From Bacillus sp. OV166 (GTDB taxonomy: Bacteria; Bacillota; Bacilli; Bacillales; Cytobacillaceae): a stretch of DNA of 64,000 bases. Of the stretch, positions 36,118 through 44,604 are shown in pieces (position 1 is the stretch's first letter; each line of letters opens with the position of its first letter). Below the pieces are notes generated by a model, which was given only the letters and a program-made list of their open reading frames with translations, searched no databases and was not told where the DNA came from. A program made the translations under genes and the position numbers. The stretch lies in assembly GCF_900177675.1 (NCBI RefSeq), contig NZ_FXWM01000001.1, forward strand, positions 4,907,001 through 4,971,000, given 5' to 3'.

Positions 36118-36879
36118 CTATTTTTCCAATTCTTCTCTTAATTTTTCTTTATAGCGCTCTACTTTAATTTTCATATTTTCAAAAGAAACACCTTTATGAA
36201 GAAGGTATGAATATAGAATGGTAAATGCTGCAAGTGAAACAAACAACGCCACTAGCATAGAACTCTCAATACCTCCACCTTTTTGGGAAGGTCCCTCACC
36301 AAACACGATTGGGTGAAACTTTGTTTGCCACCAGCGAATCGCGAAAAATACGATTGGAACATCAGCAAACCCGATGATTCCAAATACAGCAGCAAGTCTG
36401 GCTTTTTTATCCCATACTCCATCCATTTGACGAATCATAATGTAGGCTATATAGATAAAGAAAAGAATTAACGTTGTAATTAACCGCGGCTCCCAAACCC
36501 ACCAAGTATTCCATGATGATTTTGCCCAAATTGGGCCAGTTGTTAAGACAATGATCGTAAAGACCACACCAATTTCTGCAGAAATATAAGCATAGGTGTC
36601 AAATATTCTTTTCCGCTTGACTAAGAATAAAATACTGAAGACAAATGTCACAAAAAATGCCATGAACGCCAGCCATGCTGAGCTAACATGAAAGTAAAAG
36701 ATTTTTTGGGCTGCTCCCATCGTTACTTCTTCAGCAGAAAAGATAAAGATAAAATAAAGGGCGACCAACATGGAAATAACTGTAGCACCAAACAAAATCT
36801 TTGATAGTTCTGGGCTCTTCTTAACAGTTAATTGAGATCCAGTAAGTACCGCTTTCTCTCGTTCGAGATTCATACTCAT
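36118..36879 (-). CDS. ccmC: Haem handling protein CcmC
   Basis: Polytopic protein that, with CcmABD, loads haem onto CcmE on the outer face of the membrane. 253 residues, about 6 transmembrane segments. The tryptophan-rich haem-handling signature is SSWNTWWVWEPRL near residue 130, with conserved histidines in FHVSSAWLAF and in the KFHPIVF loop. ATG 36879 has GGAGG 8 nt upstream. It lies 3 nt from ccmB. CcsA of System II shares the fold, but the ccmAB context supports CcmC. Confidence 0.92.
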   Translation of the reverse strand: MSMNLEREKAVLTGSQLTVKKSPELSKILFGATVISMLVALYFIFIFSAEEVTMGAAQKIFYFHVSSAWLAFMAFFVTFVFSILFLVKRKRIFDTYAYISAEIGVVFTIIVLTTGPIWAKSSWNTWWVWEPRLITTLILFFIYIAYIMIRQMDGVWDKKARLAAVFGIIGFADVPIVFFAIRWWQTKFHPIVFGEGPSQKGGGIESSMLVALFVSLAAFTILYSYLLHKGVSFENMKIKVERYKEKLREELEK

Positions 36880-36882
36880 CAC

Positions 36883-37563
36883 TCAAACCTCCAGCACATA
36901 ATCAATTAATAAGAAACAAACAACAAAGAAGATAACATCGTACGCAGTGACCAACTGAATCCAAGCGACTGCACTTGAAAATTTATCCATATTCGTTAAG
37001 ATGATTCGCGTGGCTTGAACAACACCGATTAGGATTGGCGTTGTAATTGGAAACAGCAATAGTGGAAGCAGCATCTCACTGCTTTTGGAATTGGCTGCCA
37101 ATGCCGCCAAGAATGTTCCAATGGCGATAAATCCAAAACTGCCTAAGAATATAACTAAGATAAAATAAGGAATGCTCCCAAAAAATTTGAAATCAAATAA
37201 CAAAAATAAAAACGGGATGGAAACCAGTTCTACGATCAACATCATCGCAAAATTGGCTAAGAACTTTCCTAAATAAATGCTCGCTGCCTCCATTGGTGCA
37301 ACCAATAATCCTTGCATCGTATCATTTCTCTGCTCGGATATAAATGATCTGTTAAGACCTAAAATTCCAGCAAAGACGATAATGACCCAAATGACTCCTG
37401 GTATAACTGCTTTTGTTGTATTATTGGCAGGGTCAAAGGCGAAGCTGAAAACAACAATCACCAGACCAGCGAAAATAATTTGGGTCACCATAATTTGTTT
37501 TGTTTTTAATTCGGAATATAAATCCTTTTTTGCTAATAAGAGGGCTGTTCGAAAAAGGTTCAT
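36883..37563 (-). CDS. ccmB: Haem exporter permease CcmB
   Basis: Membrane subunit of the CcmAB ABC transporter that drives release of haem-loaded CcmE. 226 residues with six hydrophobic segments and the CcmB-type block QRNDTMQGLLVAPMEAASIYLGKF near residues 85-110. It overlaps ccmA by 4 nt, as usual for ABC subunits. Confidence 0.92.
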   Translation of the reverse strand: MNLFRTALLLAKKDLYSELKTKQIMVTQIIFAGLVIVVFSFAFDPANNTTKAVIPGVIWVIIVFAGILGLNRSFISEQRNDTMQGLLVAPMEAASIYLGKFLANFAMMLIVELVSIPFLFLLFDFKFFGSIPYFILVIFLGSFGFIAIGTFLAALAANSKSSEMLLPLLLFPITTPILIGVVQATRIILTNMDKFSSAVAWIQLVTAYDVIFFVVCFLLIDYVLEV

Positions 37564-38264
37564 GATACTCCCTCCACTAATTGCTCATATTTTTTAGAAA
37601 CAAAACCTAAGTTTTGATTTTCAATCCTAAAATCATCGACAATCTTGCCATTTTTTACAATGATAATTCTGTCACAGATTTCAGCTGCTTGTTTGAAATC
37701 ATGCGTAACCATTAAGGTAGTGGTGCCTTTTGCTTTCATGGAAAGAATAACGTTATTAAGTATGGTAATCGCTCCTTGGTCTAATCCTGTGTGCGGTTCG
37801 TCCAAAAGGAGAATTTCCGGTTCATGAACAATCGCTCGTGCAATCGCAATCCGTTGAATCATTCCACGGGAGAAATTCTTTACCGGTTCATTTAAAAAGA
37901 ATGACAAACCTACTTCTTTGACAAGTGCAATCGCTCGTTGTTCAACATTTTTAACACCATAGACATTCCCAAAGAACACAATATTTTCCACCGGAGTGTA
38001 ATGATCATAAAGCAAACTGGAATGGGGTAAATAACCCATTATTTTTTTTATTTCGATATGATTTTTTTTCAAATCCATATTATTAACCAATACAGACCCA
38101 GATGTAGGTTTGATTAAGGTTGCGAGTACTTTTAGAAGCGTACTTTTTCCGGCACCATTTGGTCCAAGGATGGCAACCGTTTCTCCTTTTTTGATTGAGA
38201 GGTCTACACCACGAAGGATGAGCTTATTATCCGCTTGTTTTGTTAGCTTTTTTATTTCTATCAT
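37560..38264 (-). CDS. ccmA: CcmA ABC transporter ATP-binding protein
   Basis: ATPase subunit of the CcmABCD haem-release complex. About 234 residues from ATG 38264 (MIEIKKLTKQADNK), preceded by GGGAGAG; the frame continues upstream to 38288 without similarity. Walker A GPNGAGKST near residue 36, signature FSRGMIQRIAIARAI (ABC signature with SRGM), Walker B ILLLDEPHTGLD, H-loop VTHD. Next to ccmB. Confidence 0.92.
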   Translation of the reverse strand: MIEIKKLTKQADNKLILRGVDLSIKKGETVAILGPNGAGKSTLLKVLATLIKPTSGSVLVNNMDLKKNHIEIKKIMGYLPHSSLLYDHYTPVENIVFFGNVYGVKNVEQRAIALVKEVGLSFFLNEPVKNFSRGMIQRIAIARAIVHEPEILLLDEPHTGLDQGAITILNNVILSMKAKGTTTLMVTHDFKQAAEICDRIIIVKNGKIVDDFRIENQNLGFVSKKYEQLVEGVS

Positions 38265-38288
38265 TTGCAGTCTCTCCCATCCCAGCAA

Positions 38289-39278
38289 CTACTCTACAAA
38301 ATTACGTAAGTTTAATTTTACTTGGACAAGATGCTGTTTATAAGCTTCTAGCTTTGCATGATATTCATCCTCTGAAAGCTTTCCATCTCCGAAGGATTCT
38401 TCCAATTCAATGATCTTATCCATTATGGCTTTTTGCTTTGCCATTAAAAGTTTAAATGTCTTCTCTTCTTTATCTGCTCCAAGTCTTTCCTCTTCCAGCT
38501 TTGCTTTCCTTCTGAAATAGATATAATAGGAGATTCCAGCAATGACAATAGCTCCTATAATAATTAAAAAGACATGTGGATCAAAGCGGTGTAGAGGGGA
38601 CTGTGCCCATATTCTTAGATGACCTGGATTATGGAAAGCAGGCGCCGTGTGTGTAACCGAACTATTACTTTTATTAGTTGTTTCCGACTTTTTTGTCTCA
38701 TTCGCTGCAGGCTGTATATCTGGCTTATAAACAAGTGTAAACGATTGGTTAGCTTTAATCCCTTCGATACTGTATCCAAAATAATTTTCGTCATCGAATT
38801 TGAAACTGCCTTGACTAGTTGCAACCGCACCCTTAACTTCAATACTCCCTCTTCCTTCTGGAACGAGAATTTGCATCATTTGTACGTTGTAGTCAGCTTT
38901 TAAATTAATTGCTTTTCCCTTTGCTATCCGATAACTGTAAGGCAACACCATCGTTTGATTTTCTGGAATTGGCGTGGTTGTAATGAATCCTTTGTCAACC
39001 TCTTTAAAGGCAATTTTATTGTCTAAAAAGTTGAGATCCTCTGCGCCTTCGGGAAGGGTTACATTTAAGACCGCTTCACTTTTACCGTCACCTTTATATT
39101 CTTCAGCTGAGGTATTAGTATAATTAACCATATTCATCATATTCGTTGAGCCATCTTCTGCCGGGCTGACAACGATATAATGCATATCAATCGAAACCTT
39201 TGAATCAGAAGCTGCTAATCCATGAAATGGAATGAATAGCATCAGTCCGAGGAAGAAAACCGTGATTTTTTTGATCAC
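38289..39278 (-). CDS. Exported membrane-anchored protein of unknown function in the Ccm locus
   Basis: No family recognised. 329 residues: signal peptide (1-22, ending GLAAS), a beta-rich extracytoplasmic domain (about 25-185), a Thr/Ser-rich linker, one transmembrane helix (about 236-252, VFLIIIGAIVIAGISYYIYF), and a cytoplasmic coiled-coil tail ending in a GKLSEDEYHAKLEAYK motif like that of CcmI. Its layout repeats in the 350-residue protein at 42644. It sits between ccmI-like and ccmA with 1-4 nt overlaps or gaps, so it is part of the machinery or its regulation. Confidence 0.75.
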   Translation of the reverse strand: MIKKITVFFLGLMLFIPFHGLAASDSKVSIDMHYIVVSPAEDGSTNMMNMVNYTNTSAEEYKGDGKSEAVLNVTLPEGAEDLNFLDNKIAFKEVDKGFITTTPIPENQTMVLPYSYRIAKGKAINLKADYNVQMMQILVPEGRGSIEVKGAVATSQGSFKFDDENYFGYSIEGIKANQSFTLVYKPDIQPAANETKKSETTNKSNSSVTHTAPAFHNPGHLRIWAQSPLHRFDPHVFLIIIGAIVIAGISYYIYFRRKAKLEEERLGADKEEKTFKLLMAKQKAIMDKIIELEESFGDGKLSEDEYHAKLEAYKQHLVQVKLNLRNFVE

Positions 39279-39649
39279 TTTCCTTCCCCCTTTTTATTCT
39301 TATAAGTTTTCATTTGAGCTTCAATTTCTTTTTCAACTTCATCCATTAAATCTTTATCGATGTTTGTATCCATCAACTGTTCTTCTTCCTTCATAATGCT
39401 GGCAACTTCTGTTTCATATTGCTTTTTTAAAACTTTATAATCAGCGTGTGAGATTTTATCCATCTTGTACTCAAATTCTATTTCATTAAGTGTTGTTAAT
39501 AGTGCTTCTTTCGAGGCGCCGATATCCTGACCCGTTGAACTAACATGTAAATAAGCATCCCACTTAAATAACGGTGATAGTATTAGAAACAGACAAGCTA
39601 GCGCAAATATGGTGGTAAAAATCATCGAGATGACTGTGATATCTTGCAT
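39275..39649 (-). CDS. CcmI-like N-terminal domain protein
   Basis: 124-residue protein with one N-terminal transmembrane helix (about 6-27) and a coiled-coil tail containing LNEIEFEYKMDKISHADYKVLKKQYETEV, the pattern seen at the N-terminus of proteobacterial CcmI/CycH. The TPR domain of full CcmI is absent, so apocytochrome binding must be done elsewhere or not at all. It overlaps the downstream 329-residue gene by 4 nt. ATG 39649 is chosen by Shine-Dalgarno spacing. Confidence 0.72.
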   Translation of the reverse strand: MQDITVISMIFTTIFALACLFLILSPLFKWDAYLHVSSTGQDIGASKEALLTTLNEIEFEYKMDKISHADYKVLKKQYETEVASIMKEEEQLMDTNIDKDLMDEVEKEIEAQMKTYKNKKGEGK

Positions 39650-39661
39650 TTTGTTCACATC

Positions 39662-40168
39662 CTAAAGATACTTTTTGCGTTCTTCATCAATCATGGAAGA
39701 TAGTATTTCTTCTTCTACTTCATCCTCGGTGTTCTGGTACTCAGCAACAGGTTCATCTGTGCCTTTTTTCTTAACCCATTTACGAATAACGAAATACAAT
39801 GATATTCCCGCTGCGGCCAATACTACAAACGGGAGAACCCAAGCTGTTAAACTAAAACCGCTTTTTTCAGGTGAAGTCAATATTTCTTCACCATAGATAT
39901 TGACATAATAGGCACGAATTTTATCCTTATCCCACCCCTTGTTCATCATGTCAACCAGGTCTGCTTTAAATTCTGTGGTAAGATTGCACGTATTCGGATC
40001 ACATTCATAATGATCCTGACCACAGCCACATGTGCAAGCGAATTGCTGAGCAACGGCTTTGAATTCAGCTGATTTATAGTCAATCTGTTTTGCTGCTTCA
40101 ACGCGAAGGAATGATCCTTGAAAGATGAACGCTATTATGAGAAGGCCAATATAAATTTTGTTTTTCAT
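39662..40168 (-). CDS. ccmH: CcmH-family thiol oxidoreductase with an unusual CxCGC cluster
   Basis: Extracytoplasmic protein expected to work with CcmG in keeping apocytochrome c thiols reduced. About 168 residues from ATG 40168 (AGAGAGGTG upstream): signal/anchor helix (about 5-24), globular domain with FACTCGCGQDHYEC, then KADLVDMMNKGWDKDKIRAYYVNIYGEEIL matching the CcmH/CycL three-helix region, then a C-terminal transmembrane helix (about 110-128) and an acidic tail. The usual LRCxxCQ is replaced by CTCGCG plus two further cysteines. Confidence 0.85.
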   Translation of the reverse strand: MKNKIYIGLLIIAFIFQGSFLRVEAAKQIDYKSAEFKAVAQQFACTCGCGQDHYECDPNTCNLTTEFKADLVDMMNKGWDKDKIRAYYVNIYGEEILTSPEKSGFSLTAWVLPFVVLAAAGISLYFVIRKWVKKKGTDEPVAEYQNTEDEVEEEILSSMIDEERKKYL

Positions 40169-40169
40169 A

Positions 40170-42152
40170 TTAAGACACCTCTCTGCGTACTCCTGTGTAT
40201 CTCGGAGTGACATTTCCATATTTTCCGTTCCAAACGGCGAACAGAGCGCCAATAACAATCATGAATGAACCAATCCATAGCCAGTTCATCATTGGATTAA
40301 TTTTTACAACAAATGTGGCTTTTCCATCATCTTCCCAGGCACTTAACACGATGTATAAGTCTTCCTTAAGCGAAGATATAATCGCCACTTCGGAAGAAGG
40401 CTGTTCCCAGTTTCCGTAAAATACCTTTTCTGGCTGATACGTGCCTAGCTTTTTACCATTTCTAAAAACGGTTACATCGGCATAGACGATATCATTAATG
40501 CCTTCTTTCTTCTGATCAAGCCGGTCGTAGTTGATACGATAATCCATTAATTCAATTGACTGCCCTAAATCGACTGTTTTCATTGTTTGTAAATCATAAT
40601 TCTGTGAACCAATAATCCCCATCGTGATGAAGGCAATACCAAGGTGAACGATGTATCCACCATACCTGCGGCGATTTCGAATCATCAAGCGGTACAGCGC
40701 CACAAATGGTGTTTCTTTAGTCATCTTTCTTCTAGCTTTTACACCTCTATAAAACTCTAAGAAGTGGGTAATTAATAATAGAATGATTACTCCATAACCA
40801 ATGACTGCCCATGCTTTTTGAATTCCTAACACTACCATCAAAATCATGCCAAGAACAGCGAGGATAGCAGGAATCATGAAGTTTTTCTTAAGATTTTTCA
40901 CGGTAGATTTTTGCCAAGCAAGCATTGGACAAACTGCCATGACAAACATCATTGATAATAGAATTGGTGCTTCCACTTTATTAAAAAATGGTAGACCAAC
41001 CGTTACTTTTGTACCACGTACTGCTTCTGATACTAATGGGAAAATCGTTCCCCAAAATACGGCAAAGGCTGCTCCGACTAGTAATAAATTATTTACTAAG
41101 AAGCTGCTCTCTTTGGAAACAAAGGAATTAAATTCCCCTGCACTGCGTTTCAGCAGGTTGTAACGGCTCATTAACACATATAGTGCCCCGATGACTGCCA
41201 CACCCATGAAGATTAAGAAGTATAATCCCAGGTTTGAATTTGCAAAGGCATGAACAGAGGTCAGTACGCCGCTTCGCACTAAGAATGTACCAAATAGGGT
41301 AAGTGCATAGGAGACAATGATTAAGCTGATATTCCAAATTTTTAACATGTTTTTCCGTTCTTGAATCATAACGGAATGTAAGAAGGCTGTTGCTGTTAAC
41401 CATGGCATAAAGGAAGCATTTTCAACTGGATCCCATGCCCAGTAACCGCCCCAGCCAAGTTCAACATATGCCCATTGACCGCCAAAGATATTTCCAAGGC
41501 TTAAAAATAACCAGGCAATAATTGTCCAACGTCTAGTCATTTTAATCCAGAAATCATCGACATTTTTCAAAATTAATGCCGCCATCGCAAAGGCAAATGG
41601 AATGGCAAGACCTACATAGCCAAGGTAAAGTGTGACAGGATGAATGATCATTCCTGGATTTTGAAGCATTGGATTTAATCCTTTTCCTTCTATTGGAATC
41701 TCATTTAATAGAAGGAAAGGTTTAGCTACAAAACCTAAAATAAAGAAGAAGAAAACCGCATTTGCAAGTAAGATGGCCGAAATGTATGGAATCATCGGGT
41801 TTCCTTTTAACTTCCGTGAGAAAGCAATCATACAAGTATAAAGAGTTAAGAAGAATGTCCACAATAACAACGAGCCTGCATTACCCGCCCATAGTGCGGT
41901 AAGTTTATAGATAATCGGCAGTTCACTGCTTGTGTAATCATGAACATATTCATATTGAAATTGAGAGGTTGCTAATAGGTAGAACAATGAAAGCATTGCA
42001 ACTGATGAACATACTAATAATGCAATCAATCCACCTTTACCACTGTTAATAAACTTTTGATTTTTCGTGCTGATCCCCAACGTGATAATGAGGAGTGAAT
42101 AAATTGCGATGGCTAAGCCTATATAAATCGTAGCATTGGAAAATAAATACAT
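40170..42152 (-). CDS. ccmF: Cytochrome c haem lyase CcmF
   Basis: Large polytopic core of the System I synthetase that ligates haem from CcmE to the apocytochrome CxxCH. 660 residues, about 15 membrane segments. Hallmark tryptophan-rich motif WGGYWAWDPVENASFMPWL near residue 240, with conserved histidines nearby, and a large extracytoplasmic loop before the last helix. Adjacent to ccmE (25 nt) and ccmH (start overlapping its stop region). ATG 42152. Confidence 0.95.
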   Translation of the reverse strand: MYLFSNATIYIGLAIAIYSLLIITLGISTKNQKFINSGKGGLIALLVCSSVAMLSLFYLLATSQFQYEYVHDYTSSELPIIYKLTALWAGNAGSLLLWTFFLTLYTCMIAFSRKLKGNPMIPYISAILLANAVFFFFILGFVAKPFLLLNEIPIEGKGLNPMLQNPGMIIHPVTLYLGYVGLAIPFAFAMAALILKNVDDFWIKMTRRWTIIAWLFLSLGNIFGGQWAYVELGWGGYWAWDPVENASFMPWLTATAFLHSVMIQERKNMLKIWNISLIIVSYALTLFGTFLVRSGVLTSVHAFANSNLGLYFLIFMGVAVIGALYVLMSRYNLLKRSAGEFNSFVSKESSFLVNNLLLVGAAFAVFWGTIFPLVSEAVRGTKVTVGLPFFNKVEAPILLSMMFVMAVCPMLAWQKSTVKNLKKNFMIPAILAVLGMILMVVLGIQKAWAVIGYGVIILLLITHFLEFYRGVKARRKMTKETPFVALYRLMIRNRRRYGGYIVHLGIAFITMGIIGSQNYDLQTMKTVDLGQSIELMDYRINYDRLDQKKEGINDIVYADVTVFRNGKKLGTYQPEKVFYGNWEQPSSEVAIISSLKEDLYIVLSAWEDDGKATFVVKINPMMNWLWIGSFMIVIGALFAVWNGKYGNVTPRYTGVRREVS

Positions 42153-42177
42153 TTCGTCACCTTCTTAAGTTAGCCTG

Positions 42178-42630
42178 TTATTTTTCATTCGGTGTTTTAT
42201 TTAATTTATCTTTATGTGTCTCTGGATTATAATTTTTGATATCTTTTCCTTCATACTTAGAAGGACATCTTGTTTTAACTGTCTCTGCCACAAATGTATT
42301 CTTTTTGGTCGGTGCCCCTTGGAGAATAGTAATGACACCTTCTGCAAAGTTATCTGGTTTGGTACCATTATGTATAACATGCATAACATTTCCGTCGTTA
42401 TCTTTAACATCAAACTTCAACTCAATTTTGTCTGGATTCCATTTAATTGAATCTTCAATAAGTAATCCTTCTACAGTTACAAAATCATCTTTATGTTGAT
42501 CTTGAGTAGCCAAGAGCTCTTTCATCGTTAACTCAACACCACTTGAACCAGGAGTTGCTGCCATCAGAAGGAATACAATAGCTCCTGCAATAATAAACCC
42601 ACCAAGCATAATAATCGTATTTTTTTTCAT
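42178..42630 (-). CDS. ccmE: Haem chaperone CcmE, CxxxY variant
   Basis: Membrane-anchored OB-fold haem carrier passing haem from CcmC to CcmF. About 150 residues: N-terminal transmembrane helix (about 5-25), beta-barrel core with DDFVTVEGLLIEDSIKWN and VIHNGTKPDNFAEGV, and the haem-attachment segment KTRCPSKYEG. The canonical HxxxY is thus CxxxY, a variant known from archaeal and some deltaproteobacterial CcmE. ATG 42630 with GAGGT upstream. Start and domain assignment are firm. Confidence 0.92.
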   Translation of the reverse strand: MKKNTIIMLGGFIIAGAIVFLLMAATPGSSGVELTMKELLATQDQHKDDFVTVEGLLIEDSIKWNPDKIELKFDVKDNDGNVMHVIHNGTKPDNFAEGVITILQGAPTKKNTFVAETVKTRCPSKYEGKDIKNYNPETHKDKLNKTPNEK

Positions 42631-42643
42631 TCTTCTCACCTCA

Positions 42644-43696
42644 TTAGATTAATTTCTTCATTTCTTCTTCGTACATTTCTTGGTCTATCTTTCCAGTTAA
42701 AAGTTTTTTGCGCAGTTCCTTCTTTTCTTCAGAATTCGCTGTTTTGTTGTCTTTTTTAACCGTTGGAGAAGTCTTCTTCGGTTGTTTTTTATTATGACTG
42801 GCTATCTTAGATGCTGATTGTTTATTTCCTTTTAAGCCAATGAAAACAAAGAGTCCGGCAATGATGATTGCAATACCGATAATCGATGCACCACCCAGCC
42901 CGATAATTGGACGTTTTGATGAATTAGTGGTTCCTCCGTTTTTCACAACTTGGTCTGTTGCAGTTACACCACTATGGTTTTCATCATTTGGTGGCTGCTT
43001 TTTGTTAATCGCCTCCATTGTTGATTCAGTACCATCTTTCTTATATGAGAAAGAGTATTTCAAGCCAGCATCTGCCTTTACATTTTTGTATTGGTAGTAA
43101 TAAAGCTCTTCTCCATATTCATTTTTCGAATTGTTTGCTGCCTTTGGCTCAATTTTTATTTCCTTTGCATCCATTGGAGCATAAAAGATAACATCTAAAA
43201 GCTCGATATCAGCTTTATTTTTAAGTTCATATGTAAAGATCTTGTTGTCCTTCAAGTTAATTGACTTTGTATAGTACTCAATGACAAATTCGTAGGTTTC
43301 GTTATTCTTAATTGCTTTAGCTGGTTTCCAAGTAATGATCCCATTTTCTTTATCGACATCATAGGGACGCTGTACTTCAGGCTTATTTTTTTCTGGGAAT
43401 TCTGCTACCAAGAAGGCTTCAAAGCCTTTTTCCATTGCTGGAACGGGAATCTCAATCTTCCCATCATAATCTTGACCACTTTTATTGGTAATTGTTCCGT
43501 ACTGGCCCACTAGTAAAGATGGAATATCTCGTGACCAACCTTCGGGATAATCAAACTCTGGCATTACCTGAATCTGCATTTCCTTAAAAGGAAATTTTTC
43601 TGCCTGAAAGGCTGTTTCAGCACTAGCCTTCGGGATGATGAAATTCGTTAAAAATGATGCGATTACGAATAATGCCAACAACTTATTTTTAAGCAT
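42644..43696 (-). CDS. Exported membrane-anchored protein of unknown function at the head of the ccm operon
   Basis: No family recognised. 350 residues: signal peptide (1-26, PKASAE), beta-rich domain (about 30-225) with FDYPEGWSRDIPSLLVGQYG and repeated beta-strand/turn units, a polar linker, one transmembrane helix (about 265-288), and a Lys-rich tail ending KLLTGKIDQEMYEEEMKKLI, a SHOCT/CcmI-like end. Same architecture as the protein at 38289. It begins the ccm transcription unit, 14 nt before ccmE. It may hold apocytochromes or sense the envelope, but nothing in the sequence proves a role. Confidence 0.78.
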   Translation of the reverse strand: MLKNKLLALFVIASFLTNFIIPKASAETAFQAEKFPFKEMQIQVMPEFDYPEGWSRDIPSLLVGQYGTITNKSGQDYDGKIEIPVPAMEKGFEAFLVAEFPEKNKPEVQRPYDVDKENGIITWKPAKAIKNNETYEFVIEYYTKSINLKDNKIFTYELKNKADIELLDVIFYAPMDAKEIKIEPKAANNSKNEYGEELYYYQYKNVKADAGLKYSFSYKKDGTESTMEAINKKQPPNDENHSGVTATDQVVKNGGTTNSSKRPIIGLGGASIIGIAIIIAGLFVFIGLKGNKQSASKIASHNKKQPKKTSPTVKKDNKTANSEEKKELRKKLLTGKIDQEMYEEEMKKLI

Positions 43697-43805
43697 CTTA
43701 ATCCTCCTGACTTAAAAAACTTATCACTAGAAAGTACTATTTTTCACTATAGTCCTCTTTGAAATAAATATAATCTTTATCAACCCTTATTTGTTGATTC
43801 ACTCT

Positions 43806-43869
43806 TGAACATTTTGTTAAAGGATAAAAATCGTTGCGGTTTCGACAAAAAACCACCACAAAATGTTCA
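43806..43869. promoter_or_regulatory. 12-bp inverted repeat and 0A-like box upstream of the ccm operon
   Basis: TGAACATTTTGT (43806-43817) and its exact inverse ACAAAATGTTCA (43858-43869) lie 52 bp apart centre to centre, about five helical turns. Between them the minus strand reads TTTTTTGTCGAA (43841-43852), a good Spo0A-box match. It is upstream of the first ccm gene, in a 244-nt gap that must hold its promoter. The arm spacing is too long for a terminator. Confidence 0.5.
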
Positions 43870-43885
43870 CAAATTAAAAATGGGC

Positions 43886-43922
43886 AAAAAAAACCTGTAT
43901 CCTCTTGTAATGGATTCAGGTC
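43886..43922 (-). terminator. Terminator of the cytochrome c gene
   Basis: Minus strand: ACCTGAATCC/GGATACAGGT stem, then TTTTTTTTGCC, about 20 nt past the stop codon. It separates the PCYCGC/cytochrome unit from the ccm operon. Confidence 0.82.
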
Positions 43923-43940
43923 TTTTATGCTGTATTTAGT

Positions 43941-44594
43941 TTATTTTTTCTCCAAAGATCGGATATAGGTAACAATATCGGTAATATCCTTTTTCTTGAG
44001 CTGGCGTGCGCCTTCATGCCCCTTTAATGAAGGTCCCATCCTAGTTTCTTCACGACCGTAGGCTGCATCAATCCATATTTGCTTATCAGTTGTATATTTC
44101 AGGTATTGTCGATTAGCGAGAGCGGTTCCCATTTTATCCTTACCTGTCCCTGCTTTACCATGACAATTTAAACAATATAAATTATATTGCGCTTTTCCAT
44201 TTTCAGGATTACCTGAAATCGTTTTTGGCACATCAAACTCGATTTCTTCTGTCTGCCAGTCTCTTATAAAAGCAACAAGATTTTTTAAATCCTTATCTGA
44301 CATTCGAGGACCGTAAGCAGGCATGACTGTGTCTTCTCTTCCATATTTCACATAATTATACAGGTCTTTATCGGATACGGAGCTTAAAAAATTCTGGCTA
44401 TTTAAAGCCGTCCCCGTTTTTGAGCCTTCTCCTTTTCCTTTTTCGCCGTGACAAAATATACAATTTTTGTTATATATCTTTTCACCAGCAGCAATTGCTT
44501 CTGATTTCTTGCTATCAAAAATTTGGCTATTACTTAAACAGACAATAATTCCAATAATAATCAAAATGTAAAATCCGATTAGTATTTTCTTCAT
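43941..44594 (-). CDS. Membrane-anchored dihaem cytochrome c
   Basis: About 217 residues from ATG 44594: N-terminal anchor helix (about 3-20), then two cytochrome c domains in tandem, with haem sites CIFCHGEKGKGEG and CLNCHGKAGTGKD and distal Met ligands probably in TVMPAYGPRM and TRMGPSLKG. It resembles cytochrome c4 / cbb3 CcoP-like electron carriers on the outer membrane face. It is an obvious substrate for the neighbouring Ccm machinery. ATG chosen because AAAGGG lies 6 nt upstream. Redox partner unknown. Confidence 0.9.
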   Translation of the reverse strand: MKKILIGFYILIIIGIIVCLSNSQIFDSKKSEAIAAGEKIYNKNCIFCHGEKGKGEGSKTGTALNSQNFLSSVSDKDLYNYVKYGREDTVMPAYGPRMSDKDLKNLVAFIRDWQTEEIEFDVPKTISGNPENGKAQYNLYCLNCHGKAGTGKDKMGTALANRQYLKYTTDKQIWIDAAYGREETRMGPSLKGHEGARQLKKKDITDIVTYIRSLEKK

Positions 44595-44604
44595 GGGTTT
44601 CCCT

